A DNA stretch of 53,572 nucleotides from Lachnospiraceae bacterium (GCA_024687125.1 JAILFA010000027.1:1-53572); one strand, 5' to 3'. Counted from the stretch's first letter, positions 32,444 through 41,975 are shown. Notes: generated from the sequence alone by a model not told the origin. A program made the numbers and translations.

Positions 32444-35185
32444 ATGCAGCCGGAGGGACAGACGCGCAGATATGTGGCGTTCATCAGTTACCGCCATGTG
32501 TCGCCGGACAGAGGGATCGCACGCAGGATCCACACGAAGATCGAACATTTCAGGATCCCGGAGGAATACCGGGAAGCCTATGGGAGCGACAGGCTCGGAC
32601 TCGCTTTTCGCGATGAGGAGGAGCTTCCCGCTTCGAGCAATCTTTCCGACAATATCAGGGAAGCGCTGGATAACAGCGATTTCCTGGTCGTCGTCTGCAC
32701 GCCGAAGACCCCGGAATCTGCCTGGGTCGGGCGTGAGATCACCTATTTCATGGAGCATCATGAGCGTGATCATGTGCTGGCCGTCCTGGCGGCCGGTACT
32801 CCCGAGACGTCTTTTCCGCGGCCTCTGCTGGAACAGCTCAATGAAGCCGGCGAGACCGAGGAGGTGGAACCGCTGGCTGCCAATCTGACGGAAGGCGGAA
32901 CACACCTGGCGGGAGGCCGGTTTTCCAGGGAGATCACCAGGATCTTTGCCGCGATCCTGGGCTGCCCCTTTGACGGGCTGTGGCAGCGGGAACGCAGATA
33001 CCGCACCAGGCGCATTGCGACCATCCTCGGTGCGGGACTTGCCGCGGCGCTTGTCTTTCTGGGGGTCGTGCTTGCACAGAACCGGCGGATCCGTGAGCAG
33101 TCCGAGCAGATCGAGGCGGACAGCGCCGCGATCAGTGAACAGAACCGGGAGATCAGCGAGAAGAACGGGCAGATCCTCACGCAGGTCGAGGAACTCAAGG
33201 AGAGGGAGAATATCATCCTCACGAATCAGGGAGAACTGCTCCTGGATAAGGGTGACCGCAAGGGGGCCGCGGAGAGCGCACTGGAGGCACTGGACGGAGA
33301 AGAGGAGGAACGCCCGTATTACCCGCAGGCGGAGAAGCTTCTGCTGGGGACACTGGGAGCCTATCAGAACGGTTATTACTTTGCGCCGTTTTCGATCATT
33401 TCACTGAAGGATGATGTGGTCACCTCCGTGCTGAGCAGGGACGGTTCGCTCCTTGCCGCGATGGACCGGGATGCAGTGGTCTCCTTATATGAAACGGCGG
33501 GAGCCAAACTGCTCTGGCAGTACAACGCTTCCTACATCATGCAGGAATCGCTCGACGCGCGGGGATCGATCCGCGAATTGGACACTCACGGGCGGAATCT
33601 TCTGATCGATGAGATCAACCATGCAGTGATCGTGACGCTTCCCGGCGAGATCCACTCCCTGTCGGTCGATACGGGAGAGGAACGCTGGGCGGTCACGGAT
33701 GTGAAAAGCTATGTCCGATCCGTGAGTCCCGACGGGACCCGGATGACTGTGATGGGCTTCGGAGAAAACAACGGTCCGGAGCTCAGGCTCATCGATCTGT
33801 CGGATGGCAGCCTTGTGAAAAAGATAAAGGTCCCGCCGTTGAGCGAGGATTTTAAAGAGAAATATTACGTGGCGACCGGGTACGCGCAGGAGAATCCCGA
33901 AAACGGCGTTTTCTCTCCGGACGGAAAAAGCTTCGCTTTTGCGGTCGCCTGTGCCCTGAAAACGGAGGACGGAGAGATACCGGATGATGCTTCCTATGAA
34001 AGCAGCGTACCTTCGGTCCTGTTATATTACCGGTGGGACATTAACACCAGTGGGCTGAAATTATACGGATATGAAGGTATCCAGGGAGTCACCTCCAATA
34101 AGATCTACGGTATGACGCTGGACAACAGCGGAGAGTTTACGATCTATCGGTATGATCAGGTCGAGCATAAGGTGGTCTCAGGACATTACACGGGCCGTGA
34201 ACTGCAGACAAAACGGGGGGAAGGCGAACAGCTCGTTCAGCGGACTTCACTGGAGAACAGATCCTGCTTTCTGCCCGGAAAAAAGTTCACGCTGCTTTCG
34301 GTCAACAACATACTGTACGTCTATGATGCTTCGACCGGAGTACGACAGCTGAGCCACAATGAGGGACAGGATATCGAGGCGCTCTGCTGGCGCGATCAGG
34401 AGCAGACATTTTTTGATCTGGTCACGGAGGACGGGGTCAGGTGGGAGTATGTGATCGGCGATGAGGATAACAACTATCACTTTGTATACATTCCGTCGCG
34501 CTGGCCGCTGGTTTCCATGGGAGAGATCTGTGAACTGGCTTCCACACCGGCGCTTTTTCCGGAGGGAGAGTACAGCGGCTGGCTGACGGAACCGCTCACG
34601 GACGCGGCGGTTGCGATCGTGAGGAGATCACGCCCGCGGGAGATCATTTTCTTCCGGCCTCTTGCGGATCCCCACGGAGAAGTGACCGACTATGACGAGG
34701 AAGCGGTTGAAGAAGCCCGGGATGCGATCCGGGAAGAGCAGGCCGGGCAGGCGGAAGCGGAAGACGAGAAGCCGGGGGATCCTTTTCTGTTTAAGCTGGG
34801 GGACCGTATCCGCACCGAAGACGGCCGGTATGAGATTCTGTTTATCGACCGGGACGGTGCGCGGCTCATCGTCAGAGATCTTGTGTCCGGCCGGGAGATC
34901 TTTGACGATCCGGACAGATCCTGCTGCGATCTTTTTGCGTGGCATGACGAGACAAACCACCGCCTGTATATCCTCTATAATACGATCTACGGAAACATGC
35001 TGTGTCTTGATACCGGCTCCGGCGAGGTGCTTTTCGATATCGAGGACGCGGCGGATTATCTGCCCGCGGAAAACCGGCTGATCATGAAGAGGAGCACGGG
35101 TGACGGCACGTTTTTCGCCTATCCGGCCTATACGACCGGAGAGCTGATCTCGTGGGGCAGAGAGTGGCTTCACGAACGGAAATGA
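32444..35185 (+). CDS. TIR-domain protein with membrane helix, coiled coil and beta-propeller (copy B)
   Basis: The 913-residue paralogue of the 29135 protein begins MQPEGQTRRYVAFISYRH and keeps the same TIR boxes, with E98 in SAWVGREITYF, the membrane helix, a shorter coiled coil of EQI/NREI repeats and a propeller of similar blades. The N-terminal 250 residues are much more alike than the propellers, which suits a conserved enzyme with two different sensor ends. GGGAGG precedes ATG 32444; 14 bases separate it from the small gene. Downstream there is no clear terminator before the chemoreceptor promoter. Confidence 0.85.
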   Translation: MQPEGQTRRYVAFISYRHVSPDRGIARRIHTKIEHFRIPEEYREAYGSDRLGLAFRDEEELPASSNLSDNIREALDNSDFLVVVCTPKTPESAWVGREITYFMEHHERDHVLAVLAAGTPETSFPRPLLEQLNEAGETEEVEPLAANLTEGGTHLAGGRFSREITRIFAAILGCPFDGLWQRERRYRTRRIATILGAGLAAALVFLGVVLAQNRRIREQSEQIEADSAAISEQNREISEKNGQILTQVEELKERENIILTNQGELLLDKGDRKGAAESALEALDGEEEERPYYPQAEKLLLGTLGAYQNGYYFAPFSIISLKDDVVTSVLSRDGSLLAAMDRDAVVSLYETAGAKLLWQYNASYIMQESLDARGSIRELDTHGRNLLIDEINHAVIVTLPGEIHSLSVDTGEERWAVTDVKSYVRSVSPDGTRMTVMGFGENNGPELRLIDLSDGSLVKKIKVPPLSEDFKEKYYVATGYAQENPENGVFSPDGKSFAFAVACALKTEDGEIPDDASYESSVPSVLLYYRWDINTSGLKLYGYEGIQGVTSNKIYGMTLDNSGEFTIYRYDQVEHKVVSGHYTGRELQTKRGEGEQLVQRTSLENRSCFLPGKKFTLLSVNNILYVYDASTGVRQLSHNEGQDIEALCWRDQEQTFFDLVTEDGVRWEYVIGDEDNNYHFVYIPSRWPLVSMGEICELASTPALFPEGEYSGWLTEPLTDAAVAIVRRSRPREIIFFRPLADPHGEVTDYDEEAVEEARDAIREEQAGQAEAEDEKPGDPFLFKLGDRIRTEDGRYEILFIDRDGARLIVRDLVSGREIFDDPDRSCCDLFAWHDETNHRLYILYNTIYGNMLCLDTGSGEVLFDIEDAADYLPAENRLIMKRSTGDGTFFAYPAYTTGELISWGREWLHERK

Positions 35186-35213
35186 GACGGTGCGGCGGAT
35201 CTCAGAAAATGCA

Positions 35214-35242
35214 TTGTTATTTCGATAATATAATGATATAAT
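35214..35242 (+). promoter_or_regulatory. Promoter for the chemoreceptor gene
   Basis: TTGTTA at 35214-35219 and TATAAT at 35237-35242 are 17 bases apart; another TATAAT at 35229-35234 lies too close to the same -35. The leader includes a run of eight or more G before the ribosome site. Confidence 0.6.
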
Positions 35243-35303
35243 TATTCTGTTTCGTTATCTATCTGTTTCGGGGGGGGCGGGGACCTCAGAAAGGGATACG
35301 GAA

Positions 35304-37034
35304 ATGAAGAATATCAGCGTCAAATTGAAACTGCTCATCCTCACGCTGCCTCTGATCGCGTGCATCATCGCACTTGTCATCTTTGCGGCCATGCAGATCC
35401 GCAGCACGGAGGAAAAGGTTTCGGAGGTGTATTATGATACCCTCTACAAGTCAGCCGAGCTGCTGATTAACGCGGACCGAGATCTGTATCAGGCGGATGT
35501 GAACGTGGTTCAGATCCTTCTTGCCAGGGAGTATATCCCGGATGATCAGTTCGCGGATATGGTCGCCGATTACGAGGAGAATGTCCAGCAGGTCTATGAC
35601 AGGATCCATCAGGCCGACGACATCGCCAAAAAAGTCCCTTCTCTGTATAATGAAGTCCTGCAGGGCTCGAGCGCTTCGTTCGGAGAACTGATGAAGAGCA
35701 CAGAGAATGAACTGAATACCTGGTATGCCATGGTCGATCTGCAGAATGGCGGCGGTGAAGATTTTGAGGCTGCCAGAGAGCAGTTCGGCAAGGTCCGCGA
35801 TCCCCTCGGCGAGATGGGTGATGTGGTCGAGCAGTGGGCCGATTCGGAACGCAAGACCGTCGAGGCGGATAATACGCGCACCATCGTGATCAGCGCCGTG
35901 ATCTTCATCGTGATCTCTATCCTCCTCCTGTTGCTTTCGATCTATATCATGATGATCATCTCCAAGGGATTGAACGAAGCTACCGAAAAGATCAATCTCC
36001 TTGCGGACGGTAATCTGAACATCGATTTCGATGAGTCCAGAGTCGGCAACGATGAAGTCGGCACGATCTATAAGAGTGCAGCCAAGCTTGCCGAGAAACT
36101 GGGCAGTGTCATCCGGCAGACCAAGCAGATGTCCGGCAATCTCAAATCCTCCGGCAGTGAGCTGGCGGATTCCTCCGGGCAGGCCTCCGCGGCTTCCGGT
36201 CAGGTTTCCGATGCTGTCAACGAGGTCAGCAAGGGCGCTGTTTCTCAGGCAGAGAGTGTGCAGACGGCAGCAACCGATACCGACGGCATCGGCCGCGACA
36301 TCGAGACCATTACGGACAATGTCGGCCAGCTCGATAACTATGCCAACGAGATGAAGCTTTCCTGCGACCGCACCATGGAAGCCATGGAACAGCTGATCAC
36401 ACAGAGCAAGGATGTGACGGATTCCGTTCATGAGATCGACAAGACGATCCAGTCCACCAACGAATCCGCCCGCGGGATTGCCAAGTTCTCCGAAGCGATT
36501 ATGGATATCGCCAGCCAGACGAACCTGCTGTCCCTGAATGCCTCCATCGAAGCGGCACGTGCCGGCGAAGCAGGCAAGGGCTTTGCGGTTGTCGCGGATG
36601 AGATCCGCCAGCTCGCCGATCAGTCCCGCAAGAGCGCGGATGAGATCAAGGCCATCGTTGAGACGCTGCTCGTGGATGCGGAGGCTTCCGTCGATGTCAT
36701 GAAGCGTCTCAATGAAAACTTCGCGCAGCAGAGTCAGATGCTGGATTCCACGCAGCAGGAAGTGGCCGGCATGTCCGCCAATGTGCAGAATGTTTCCGGC
36801 AGTGCGGTACAGATCTCGGATCGTATCCAGACACTGAACACAGCCAAGGCAAACCTTGTGGAGATCATCCAGGATCTGTCCGCGATCTCCGAGGAGAACG
36901 CGGCATCGACGCAGGAGACCAACGCTTCGATGCAGGAGCTCAACGCCACCTTCTCCGTGATCAACGATTCCGCCGGACAGCTGCAGCAGCTTGCCGATGA
37001 GCTGGAGGAGACGATCTCTTACTTCAGGGATTGA
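35304..37034 (+). CDS. Methyl-accepting chemotaxis protein
   Basis: The 576-residue receptor has a first membrane helix (about 8-30), a four-helix-bundle ligand domain outside (about 31-190), and a second helix (about 193-215). A HAMP domain (about 216-268) and a cytoplasmic signalling hairpin complete it. The conserved tip is [38 protein letters not shown], the contact surface for CheA and CheW. The ligand is unknown. AAAGGGATACGGA before the start is a weak ribosome site. Its presence implies a motile or chemosensory organism, in keeping with the pse genes for flagellin glycosylation. Confidence 0.93.
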   Translation: MKNISVKLKLLILTLPLIACIIALVIFAAMQIRSTEEKVSEVYYDTLYKSAELLINADRDLYQADVNVVQILLAREYIPDDQFADMVADYEENVQQVYDRIHQADDIAKKVPSLYNEVLQGSSASFGELMKSTENELNTWYAMVDLQNGGGEDFEAAREQFGKVRDPLGEMGDVVEQWADSERKTVEADNTRTIVISAVIFIVISILLLLLSIYIMMIISKGLNEATEKINLLADGNLNIDFDESRVGNDEVGTIYKSAAKLAEKLGSVIRQTKQMSGNLKSSGSELADSSGQASAASGQVSDAVNEVSKGAVSQAESVQTAATDTDGIGRDIETITDNVGQLDNYANEMKLSCDRTMEAMEQLITQSKDVTDSVHEIDKTIQSTNESARGIAKFSEAIMDIASQTNLLSLNASIEAARAGEAGKGFAVVADEIRQLADQSRKSADEIKAIVETLLVDAEASVDVMKRLNENFAQQSQMLDSTQQEVAGMSANVQNVSGSAVQISDRIQTLNTAKANLVEIIQDLSAISEENAASTQETNASMQELNATFSVINDSAGQLQQLADELEETISYFRD

Positions 37035-37046
37035 TCGAAATTTGTC

Positions 37047-37075
37047 TTGACGCGGCGGGAAAAATCGTGTTTAAT
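37047..37075 (+). promoter_or_regulatory. Promoter of rpsU
   Basis: TTGACG at 37047-37052 and TTTAAT at 37070-37075 are 17 bases apart, leaving a leader of about 82 bases that ends in AGGGGGGAG. Confidence 0.65.
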
Positions 37076-37163
37076 TAGTAGGCGCCTTTGAAACAGCAGA
37101 TGCAGGCGCACAGAAATAACCCGGTCAGTCATATACTCGTCGGGACTGAAAGGGGGGAGAAAG

Positions 37164-37340
37164 ATGGCAACTGTAATCGTAAAAGAAAACGAATCACTGG
37201 ACGGCGCGTTAAGGCGCTTTAAGAGAAGTTGCGCGAAAGCGGGGATCCAGCAGGAGATCCGCAAGCGTGAACACTATGAGAAGCCGAGCGTCAAGCGGAA
37301 GAAGAAATCCGAGGCGGCGCGCAAGAGAAAGTTCAGCTGA
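37164..37340 (+). CDS. rpsU: Small ribosomal subunit protein bS21
   Basis: The 58-residue, very basic protein starts [20 protein letters not shown] and ends in a Lys/Arg-rich helix ([19 protein letters not shown]), which is bS21 along its whole length. It joins the 30S subunit and assists initiation. It has its own promoter and terminator, which is usual in Clostridia. Confidence 0.97.
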   Translation: MATVIVKENESLDGALRRFKRSCAKAGIQQEIRKREHYEKPSVKRKKKSEAARKRKFS

Positions 37341-37351
37341 GAAGAAATGCA

Positions 37352-37378
37352 GACCCCCGGCTTTGCCGGGGGTCTTTT
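37352..37378 (+). terminator. Rho-independent terminator of rpsU
   Basis: GACCCCCGGC-TTT-GCCGGGGGTC (37352-37374) is followed by a short T-run, TTTT. Confidence 0.92.
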
Positions 37379-37395
37379 ACAGGCACGGGGCACTT

Positions 37396-38286
37396 ATGAA
37401 AAGAGGATGGAAGCTACTCGCAGCCGCGGCAGCGGCTGCCGCCGCTGCCGGCGGGACGGTGTATATGGACACGCATCGTTTCAGGATCCGCCGGTACACG
37501 GTCTCTTCTGAAAAGATCAGAAAGAATACGCGGATCGTCCTGCTGGCGGATCTGCATGATCAGGTGTACGGACGGCACAATGAAAAGCTTCTGCGTGCTG
37601 TGGACCGTGTGCACCCGGATATCGTCATCTCCGCGGGAGATCTGATCACCGCCCATCATGACCCGAAGGCACAGCAGGGCGAAGAATCCACGGCGCTGCT
37701 GATGACACTGGCAAGACGCTATCCGATGATCGCGATCAACGGGAATCACGAAACCCGCATTGATGAACGCCGGAACACCTACGGTGACCGCTACGATGAT
37801 TATGAAGCCATGGTGCACAGCGCGGGCGGGATCCTGCTTCGCAACGAGCATGTGCTTCTTGCGGACCGCGGCATCATGGTGACGGGACTCGAGCTCCCTA
37901 CGAAATTCTTCGGGCATTTCCTGAAAAAGCGTCTCGGAAAGAAGAAACTGAAGAAAAAGATCGGCTGCTGTGACGGGCAGTATTACAACATCCTCATCGC
38001 GCACCATCCGGACTATTTTCCGAAGTACCGGAAGTGGGGCGCCGATCTGGTGCTGTCCGGTCACATTCACGGGGGCGTGGTCAGGCTGCCCTTTGTGGGC
38101 GGCGTGATCTCTCCGACAGGCAGGATCTTTCCGAAGTATGACGGCGGGCGGTTTCAGGAAAAGGGCAGCACGATGATCCTGTCGCGGGGCCTGGGAATGC
38201 ACACCATCCACTTCAGACTTTTCAATCCGGGAGAACTGGTCGTGATCGACTGTCATGCCGGCGGAGCACAGGATAATGGCACTTGA
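37396..38286 (+). CDS. Membrane-anchored metallophosphoesterase (YkuE-like)
   Basis: The 296-residue protein starts with a basic segment and an Ala-rich hydrophobic helix (residues 6-25). Phosphoesterase motifs follow: LADLHD, SAGDLIT, NGNHE, AHHPDYF and LSGHIHGG. This order and the GHIHGG ending are those of YkuE-type enzymes that act at the outer face of the membrane. The start at 37396 is placed at the only ATG after the rpsU terminator, with a weak AGGCACGGGG site. It is unrelated in sequence detail to the phosphoesterases at 1067 and 1783. It overlaps scpA by 11 bases. Confidence 0.85.
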   Translation: MKRGWKLLAAAAAAAAAAGGTVYMDTHRFRIRRYTVSSEKIRKNTRIVLLADLHDQVYGRHNEKLLRAVDRVHPDIVISAGDLITAHHDPKAQQGEESTALLMTLARRYPMIAINGNHETRIDERRNTYGDRYDDYEAMVHSAGGILLRNEHVLLADRGIMVTGLELPTKFFGHFLKKRLGKKKLKKKIGCCDGQYYNILIAHHPDYFPKYRKWGADLVLSGHIHGGVVRLPFVGGVISPTGRIFPKYDGGRFQEKGSTMILSRGLGMHTIHFRLFNPGELVVIDCHAGGAQDNGT

Positions 38287-39058
38287 GATCAAACTGCAGG
38301 TGTTTGAAGGTCCTCTCGACCTTCTCCTTCACCTGATCGACAAAAACAAGATCGATATCTATGACATCCCGATCATCCTGATCACGGAGCAGTACATGGC
38401 CTACATCGAGGCAATGGACCAGGCCGATATGGACGTGACGAGCGAATTCCTCGTCATGGCGGCGACGCTCATGGAGATCAAATGCCGGATGCTCCTGCCC
38501 AGGGAAAAGAACGAGGAGGGCGAGGAGGAGGATCCGCGCGCGGAACTCGTCCAGAAGCTGCTCGAATACAAGATGTACAAGTATATGGCGCTGGAACTCA
38601 GGGACCGGCAGGTGGACGCCGATCTGTCCCTGTACAGGAAGCGGCAGATCCCGGAGGAGGTGGCATCCTACGAGCCGCCCGTCGATCTCGAGGCGCTCGT
38701 GGGGGATACAACGCTCGCCAGACTGAATGATATCTTTCAGGGCCTGCTCAAGCGCATGGATGACCGAGTGGATCCGATCCGTTCTACGTTCGGCCGCATT
38801 GAAAGGGAGGATGTGGATCTGGATGAGCGCACGCGCTATATCCGCACCTTTGTCCGTAACAACGCGAGATTTTCGTTTCGGGAGCTGCTGTCCGCCCAGC
38901 GGACAAAGACCGAGATCATCGTGGCCTTTCTGGTGATCCTGGAGGAGATCAAACGCGGCGAGGTTACGGTGGAACAGGAAAAGACATGCGGGGAGATCTT
39001 CATCATCTCCAACTGCGTTGGGGAGGAGCTCACCGAGGTGACCTCGGAGATCGCGTGA
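38276..39058 (+). CDS. scpA: Segregation and condensation protein A
   Basis: The 260-residue kleisin starts with the ScpA signature FEGPLDLLLHLIDKNKIDIYDIPI and continues with MDVTSEFLVMAATLMEIKCRMLLP. It links the two heads of the SMC dimer in the chromosome-compaction complex with ScpB. The start at 38276 lies within the end of the phosphoesterase gene. scpB follows after 25 bases. Confidence 0.95.
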   Translation: MALEIKLQVFEGPLDLLLHLIDKNKIDIYDIPIILITEQYMAYIEAMDQADMDVTSEFLVMAATLMEIKCRMLLPREKNEEGEEEDPRAELVQKLLEYKMYKYMALELRDRQVDADLSLYRKRQIPEEVASYEPPVDLEALVGDTTLARLNDIFQGLLKRMDDRVDPIRSTFGRIEREDVDLDERTRYIRTFVRNNARFSFRELLSAQRTKTEIIVAFLVILEEIKRGEVTVEQEKTCGEIFIISNCVGEELTEVTSEIA

Positions 39059-39083
39059 CCGCGGAGGAGACAGGGAGAGAACA

Positions 39084-39653
39084 ATGACGGTTAAAGAAGG
39101 GGCAGCGGCGATCGAGGCGATCCTTTTCGCCATGGGGGATTCCGTAAAGCTCGCGGAGCTTGAAAAGGCGCTTGATGAGACAGCGATCGAGCTTCGGGCG
39201 CAGATCGAGTATCTTAAGGAAAAGTACGCGCAGGAGGACAGCGGTATCGGCCTCGTGGAGCTTGAGGACGCGGTGCAGCTCTGCACAAAAAAGGAGCAGT
39301 ATGAGGTCCTGATCCGCATCGCCAGGACACCGAAGCGGGTGAGCCTGACGGATTCTCTGCTCGAGACGCTTTCGATCATTGCGTACAAGCAGCCGATCAC
39401 ACGCATGGAGGTCGAGAAGATCCGCGGTGTCAGCTCGGATCACGCGGTCAACCGGCTGGTGGAGCTCGGATTTGTCGAGGAGATCGGACGGCTTGACGCA
39501 CCGGGAAAGCCGCTGCTGTTCGGAACGACCGAGCAGTTCCTCAGGAGCTTCGGCGTGCGCAGCCTTGACGATTTGCCGTCCATCGACGCGACGCAGGTGG
39601 AGGAGTTCAAGATCGAAGCCGAGGAAGAGATCAAGGTCAAGATGGATATATAA
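39084..39653 (+). CDS. scpB: Segregation and condensation protein B
   Basis: The 189-residue protein has the two winged-helix domains of ScpB. The characteristic stretch is LLETLSIIAYKQPITRMEVEKIRGVSSDHAVNRLVELGFVEEIGR, and a second reads PGKPLLFGTTEQFLRSFGV. It binds the ScpA linker in the SMC-ScpAB complex. A good ribosome site, GGAGGAGACAGGGAG, precedes the start. The acidic C-terminal tail is the usual end. Confidence 0.95.
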   Translation: MTVKEGAAAIEAILFAMGDSVKLAELEKALDETAIELRAQIEYLKEKYAQEDSGIGLVELEDAVQLCTKKEQYEVLIRIARTPKRVSLTDSLLETLSIIAYKQPITRMEVEKIRGVSSDHAVNRLVELGFVEEIGRLDAPGKPLLFGTTEQFLRSFGVRSLDDLPSIDATQVEEFKIEAEEEIKVKMDI

Positions 39654-39662
39654 TAAAACGAT

Positions 39663-39752
39663 GGTTTCATCAACGTTTGCGAAGTTCAATCTTGTAGTAA
39701 GCGCTGTTTTATGTTACGATAATTGATGTGTGTTTTTTTGGGTTTCATCAAC
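39663..39752 (+). promoter_or_regulatory. Promoter of the decarboxylase operon flanked by two copies of GGTTTCATCAAC
   Basis: TTGTAG (39692-39697) and TACGAT (39715-39720) are 17 bases apart. The word GGTTTCATCAAC occurs at 39663-39674, upstream of the -35, and again at 39741-39752, downstream of the start point. Each copy has a GTT-N5-AAC dyad; the second extends to GGTT-N5-AACC. The pair looks like two operator sites 78 bases apart around one promoter. Confidence 0.5.
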
Positions 39753-39775
39753 CAGTTTTATCAGGAGGAAAACAA

Positions 39776-41200
39776 ATGAGCAGTACGTCACAGGTAAGGG
39801 GGAGGATCGACGCCCTTCTCGACGAGAACAGCTTCATTGAGATCGGTTCCCGCGTAACGGCGAGAAACACGGATTTCAATCAGAACGCTGAACAGACGCC
39901 GTCAGATGGTGTGGTTACGGGGTACGGCGTGATCGACGGTAATCTCGTCTATGTCTATGCACAGGATGCGTCCGTTCTCGGCGGCAGCATCGGCGAGATG
40001 CACGCCAGAAAGATCACACGGCTCTATGAGCTGGCGATGAAGACCGGAGCACCGGTCATCGCACTGATCGATTCGGCGGGACTCAGGCTTCAGGAGGGCG
40101 TGGATGCCCTGCAGGCGTTCGGCGGGATCTATCTGAGCCAGGTCAACGCGTCCGGCGTGGTGCCGCAGATCACTGCAGTCTTCGGAAACTGCGGCGGCGG
40201 TCTGTCCGTACTGTCAGCGCTTTCCGATTTCACACTGATGGAGAATAAGGCCAGACTCTTCCTGAATTCCCCCAATGCCCTGGACGGCAATTATACCGAA
40301 AAGTGCAATACAGCTTCCGCGGATTTCCAGAGCGGCGATGCGGGCACCGTTGATTTTGTCGGTGACGAAGGTGAGATTCTCGCCCAGATCCGCCAGCTCG
40401 TTTCCTTCCTTCCGTCCAACAATGAAGCTGACGATGCGCAGATCGAGTGCACGGATGACCTGAACCGTGTCTGCGACGGTCTGGACGGCGCGGCCGCTGA
40501 TCCGGCTGTCTTCTTTACGATGATCTCCGACAACGGCGAGTTCTTTGAGGCGAAAAAAGCCTATGCCAAAGACATGGTGACCGGCTTTATCCGTCTGAAC
40601 GGTCAGACAGTCGGCGCTGTCGGCAACCGTACGGCACTCTTTGATGAGAACGGCGAGAAAAAAGAGACCTTTGACGCTGTGCTCTCCGCCAAAGGCGCGG
40701 AAAAGGCAGCGGATTTTGTGAAATTCTGCGATGCCTTTGATATCCCGGTGCTTTCCGTGACGGATGTAAACGGCTTCAAAGCATGCATGTGCAACGAAAA
40801 ACGTCTTCCCCGCGCACTGGCGTCCCTGACAGCCGCCTTTGCCGGCGCGACGGTTCCCAAGATCAATCTGGTCGCAGGAAAAGCCTATGGCAGTGCGGCC
40901 GTGATCATGAATTCCCAGGCGCTCGGCGCGGATATCACGATCGCGTGGCCGGATGCGCAGATCGGCACGATGGCTGCCGACGCGGCGGCAAAGATCCTCT
41001 GTGCGGGAGATGCCGCCGGACAGGCACAGTGCGCCAAAGCTTACGCCGAGGCACAGACCGATGTAACCGGCGCGGCGAGACGCGGTTATGTCGATGAGAT
41101 CGTAGAACCTGCCGATACCCGTAAATACATCATCGGCGCTCTGGAGATGCTCTACACCAAGCGCGATGATCGCCCGGCTAAGAAGCACAGCGCAGTCTGA
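39776..41200 (+). CDS. Carboxyltransferase subunit of an acyl-CoA decarboxylase (MmdA/GcdA type)
   Basis: The 474-residue crotonase-fold protein should move a carboxyl group from an acyl-CoA such as methylmalonyl-CoA to biotin. N- and C-terminal oxyanion loops are visible as DSAGLRLQEGVDALQAFGGIYL, FGNCGGGLSVLSA and KAYGSAAVIMNSQALGADITIAWPDAQIGTM. It is slightly shorter than typical MmdA (about 510). The start at 39776 follows AGGAGGAAAAC; an earlier in-frame ATG at 39728 has no site. The substrate could also be malonyl- or glutaconyl-CoA. Confidence 0.85.
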   Translation: MSSTSQVRGRIDALLDENSFIEIGSRVTARNTDFNQNAEQTPSDGVVTGYGVIDGNLVYVYAQDASVLGGSIGEMHARKITRLYELAMKTGAPVIALIDSAGLRLQEGVDALQAFGGIYLSQVNASGVVPQITAVFGNCGGGLSVLSALSDFTLMENKARLFLNSPNALDGNYTEKCNTASADFQSGDAGTVDFVGDEGEILAQIRQLVSFLPSNNEADDAQIECTDDLNRVCDGLDGAAADPAVFFTMISDNGEFFEAKKAYAKDMVTGFIRLNGQTVGAVGNRTALFDENGEKKETFDAVLSAKGAEKAADFVKFCDAFDIPVLSVTDVNGFKACMCNEKRLPRALASLTAAFAGATVPKINLVAGKAYGSAAVIMNSQALGADITIAWPDAQIGTMAADAAAKILCAGDAAGQAQCAKAYAEAQTDVTGAARRGYVDEIVEPADTRKYIIGALEMLYTKRDDRPAKKHSAV

Positions 41201-41214
41201 CGGGGGTGGATACT

Positions 41215-41580
41215 ATGACGATGATACTTGCGGCCGGAGAAACGGCCAGTTTTGCGGACAGAATGGGGCGTGCGGGTCTGAATACGCTCCTGGGGATGGG
41301 CATGGCGTTCTTCGTCCTCATCCTGGTCATGTTCGTGATCATGCTGTTCCCGCTGTTCTTCCGCGAAAAGAAGAAGCCGTCCCAGACACGGGCGGAGCTC
41401 GCGGAAAAGGCGATCGACAATACGATCAGCCAGATCGAAGAACACGAGGCGCAGGATGACAGTGAACTCGTTGCCGTCATTGCGGCAGCGATCGCAGCGT
41501 ATGAGGGCAGCAGTGCGGACGGAGTCGTGATCCGTTCCATCCGCAGACGCGGTGCCAGAAAACAGTGGCAGAGAGCTTGA
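41215..41580 (+). CDS. oadG: Na+-pump decarboxylase small subunit (OadG/MmdD-like)
   Basis: The 121-residue protein has one N-terminal membrane helix (about 25-48, MGMAFFVLILVMFVIMLFPLFF), a charged linker and the conserved basic tail VIRSIRRRGARKQWQ. It holds the peripheral carboxyltransferase to the membrane pump. The start ATG 41215 is favoured by GGGGGT seven bases before. It is the second gene of the operon. Confidence 0.87.
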   Translation: MTMILAAGETASFADRMGRAGLNTLLGMGMAFFVLILVMFVIMLFPLFFREKKKPSQTRAELAEKAIDNTISQIEEHEAQDDSELVAVIAAAIAAYEGSSADGVVIRSIRRRGARKQWQRA

Positions 41581-41609
41581 TGCTCATCAACAATAATGGA
41601 GGTTGAAAG

Positions 41610-41975
41610 ATGAAAAACTATACCATCACGGTAAACGGCAACGTATATGATGTCACGGTAGAAGAGGGCGCAGGCGGCGGTGCGGCTCCTGCGGCAAGAC
41701 CCGCTGCCCCCGCTGTCAAGGCTCCCGCAGCAGCTCCCAAGAAGGCAGCAGCCGGTGCAGGCAGCGTCAAGGTATCCGCTGGCGCAGCCGGCAAGGTTGT
41801 CAGACTTGACACCAAGGTCGGCGATGCGGTCAAGGCCGGTGACGCGGTTCTCACCATCGAGTCCATGAAGATGGAGATCCCGGTAGCGGCTCCTCAGGAC
41901 GGTACTGTTGCTTCTATCGACTGTGCGGTGGGCGATGCCTGTGAAGCCGGACAGCTGCTCGCGACGCTGAACTGA
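41610..41975 (+). CDS. Biotin carboxyl carrier protein of the decarboxylase
   Basis: The 121-residue protein has a short N-terminal strand pair and a flexible Ala/Pro/Lys linker (about 24-50). A C-terminal biotinyl domain (about 51-121) follows, with the ESMKMEI motif in which K87 is biotinylated. It shuttles carboxyl groups from the carboxyltransferases to the membrane subunit. AATGGAGGTTG precedes its start. Confidence 0.95.
   Translation: MKNYTITVNGNVYDVTVEEGAGGGAAPAARPAAPAVKAPAAAPKKAAAGAGSVKVSAGAAGKVVRLDTKVGDAVKAGDAVLTIESMKMEIPVAAPQDGTVASIDCAVGDACEAGQLLATLN

Noticed and set aside
29135..35185. Thoeris or CBASS defence system
   Set aside because: No ThsA-type effector, cyclase or other partner is present; the TIR proteins are membrane-anchored propeller proteins.
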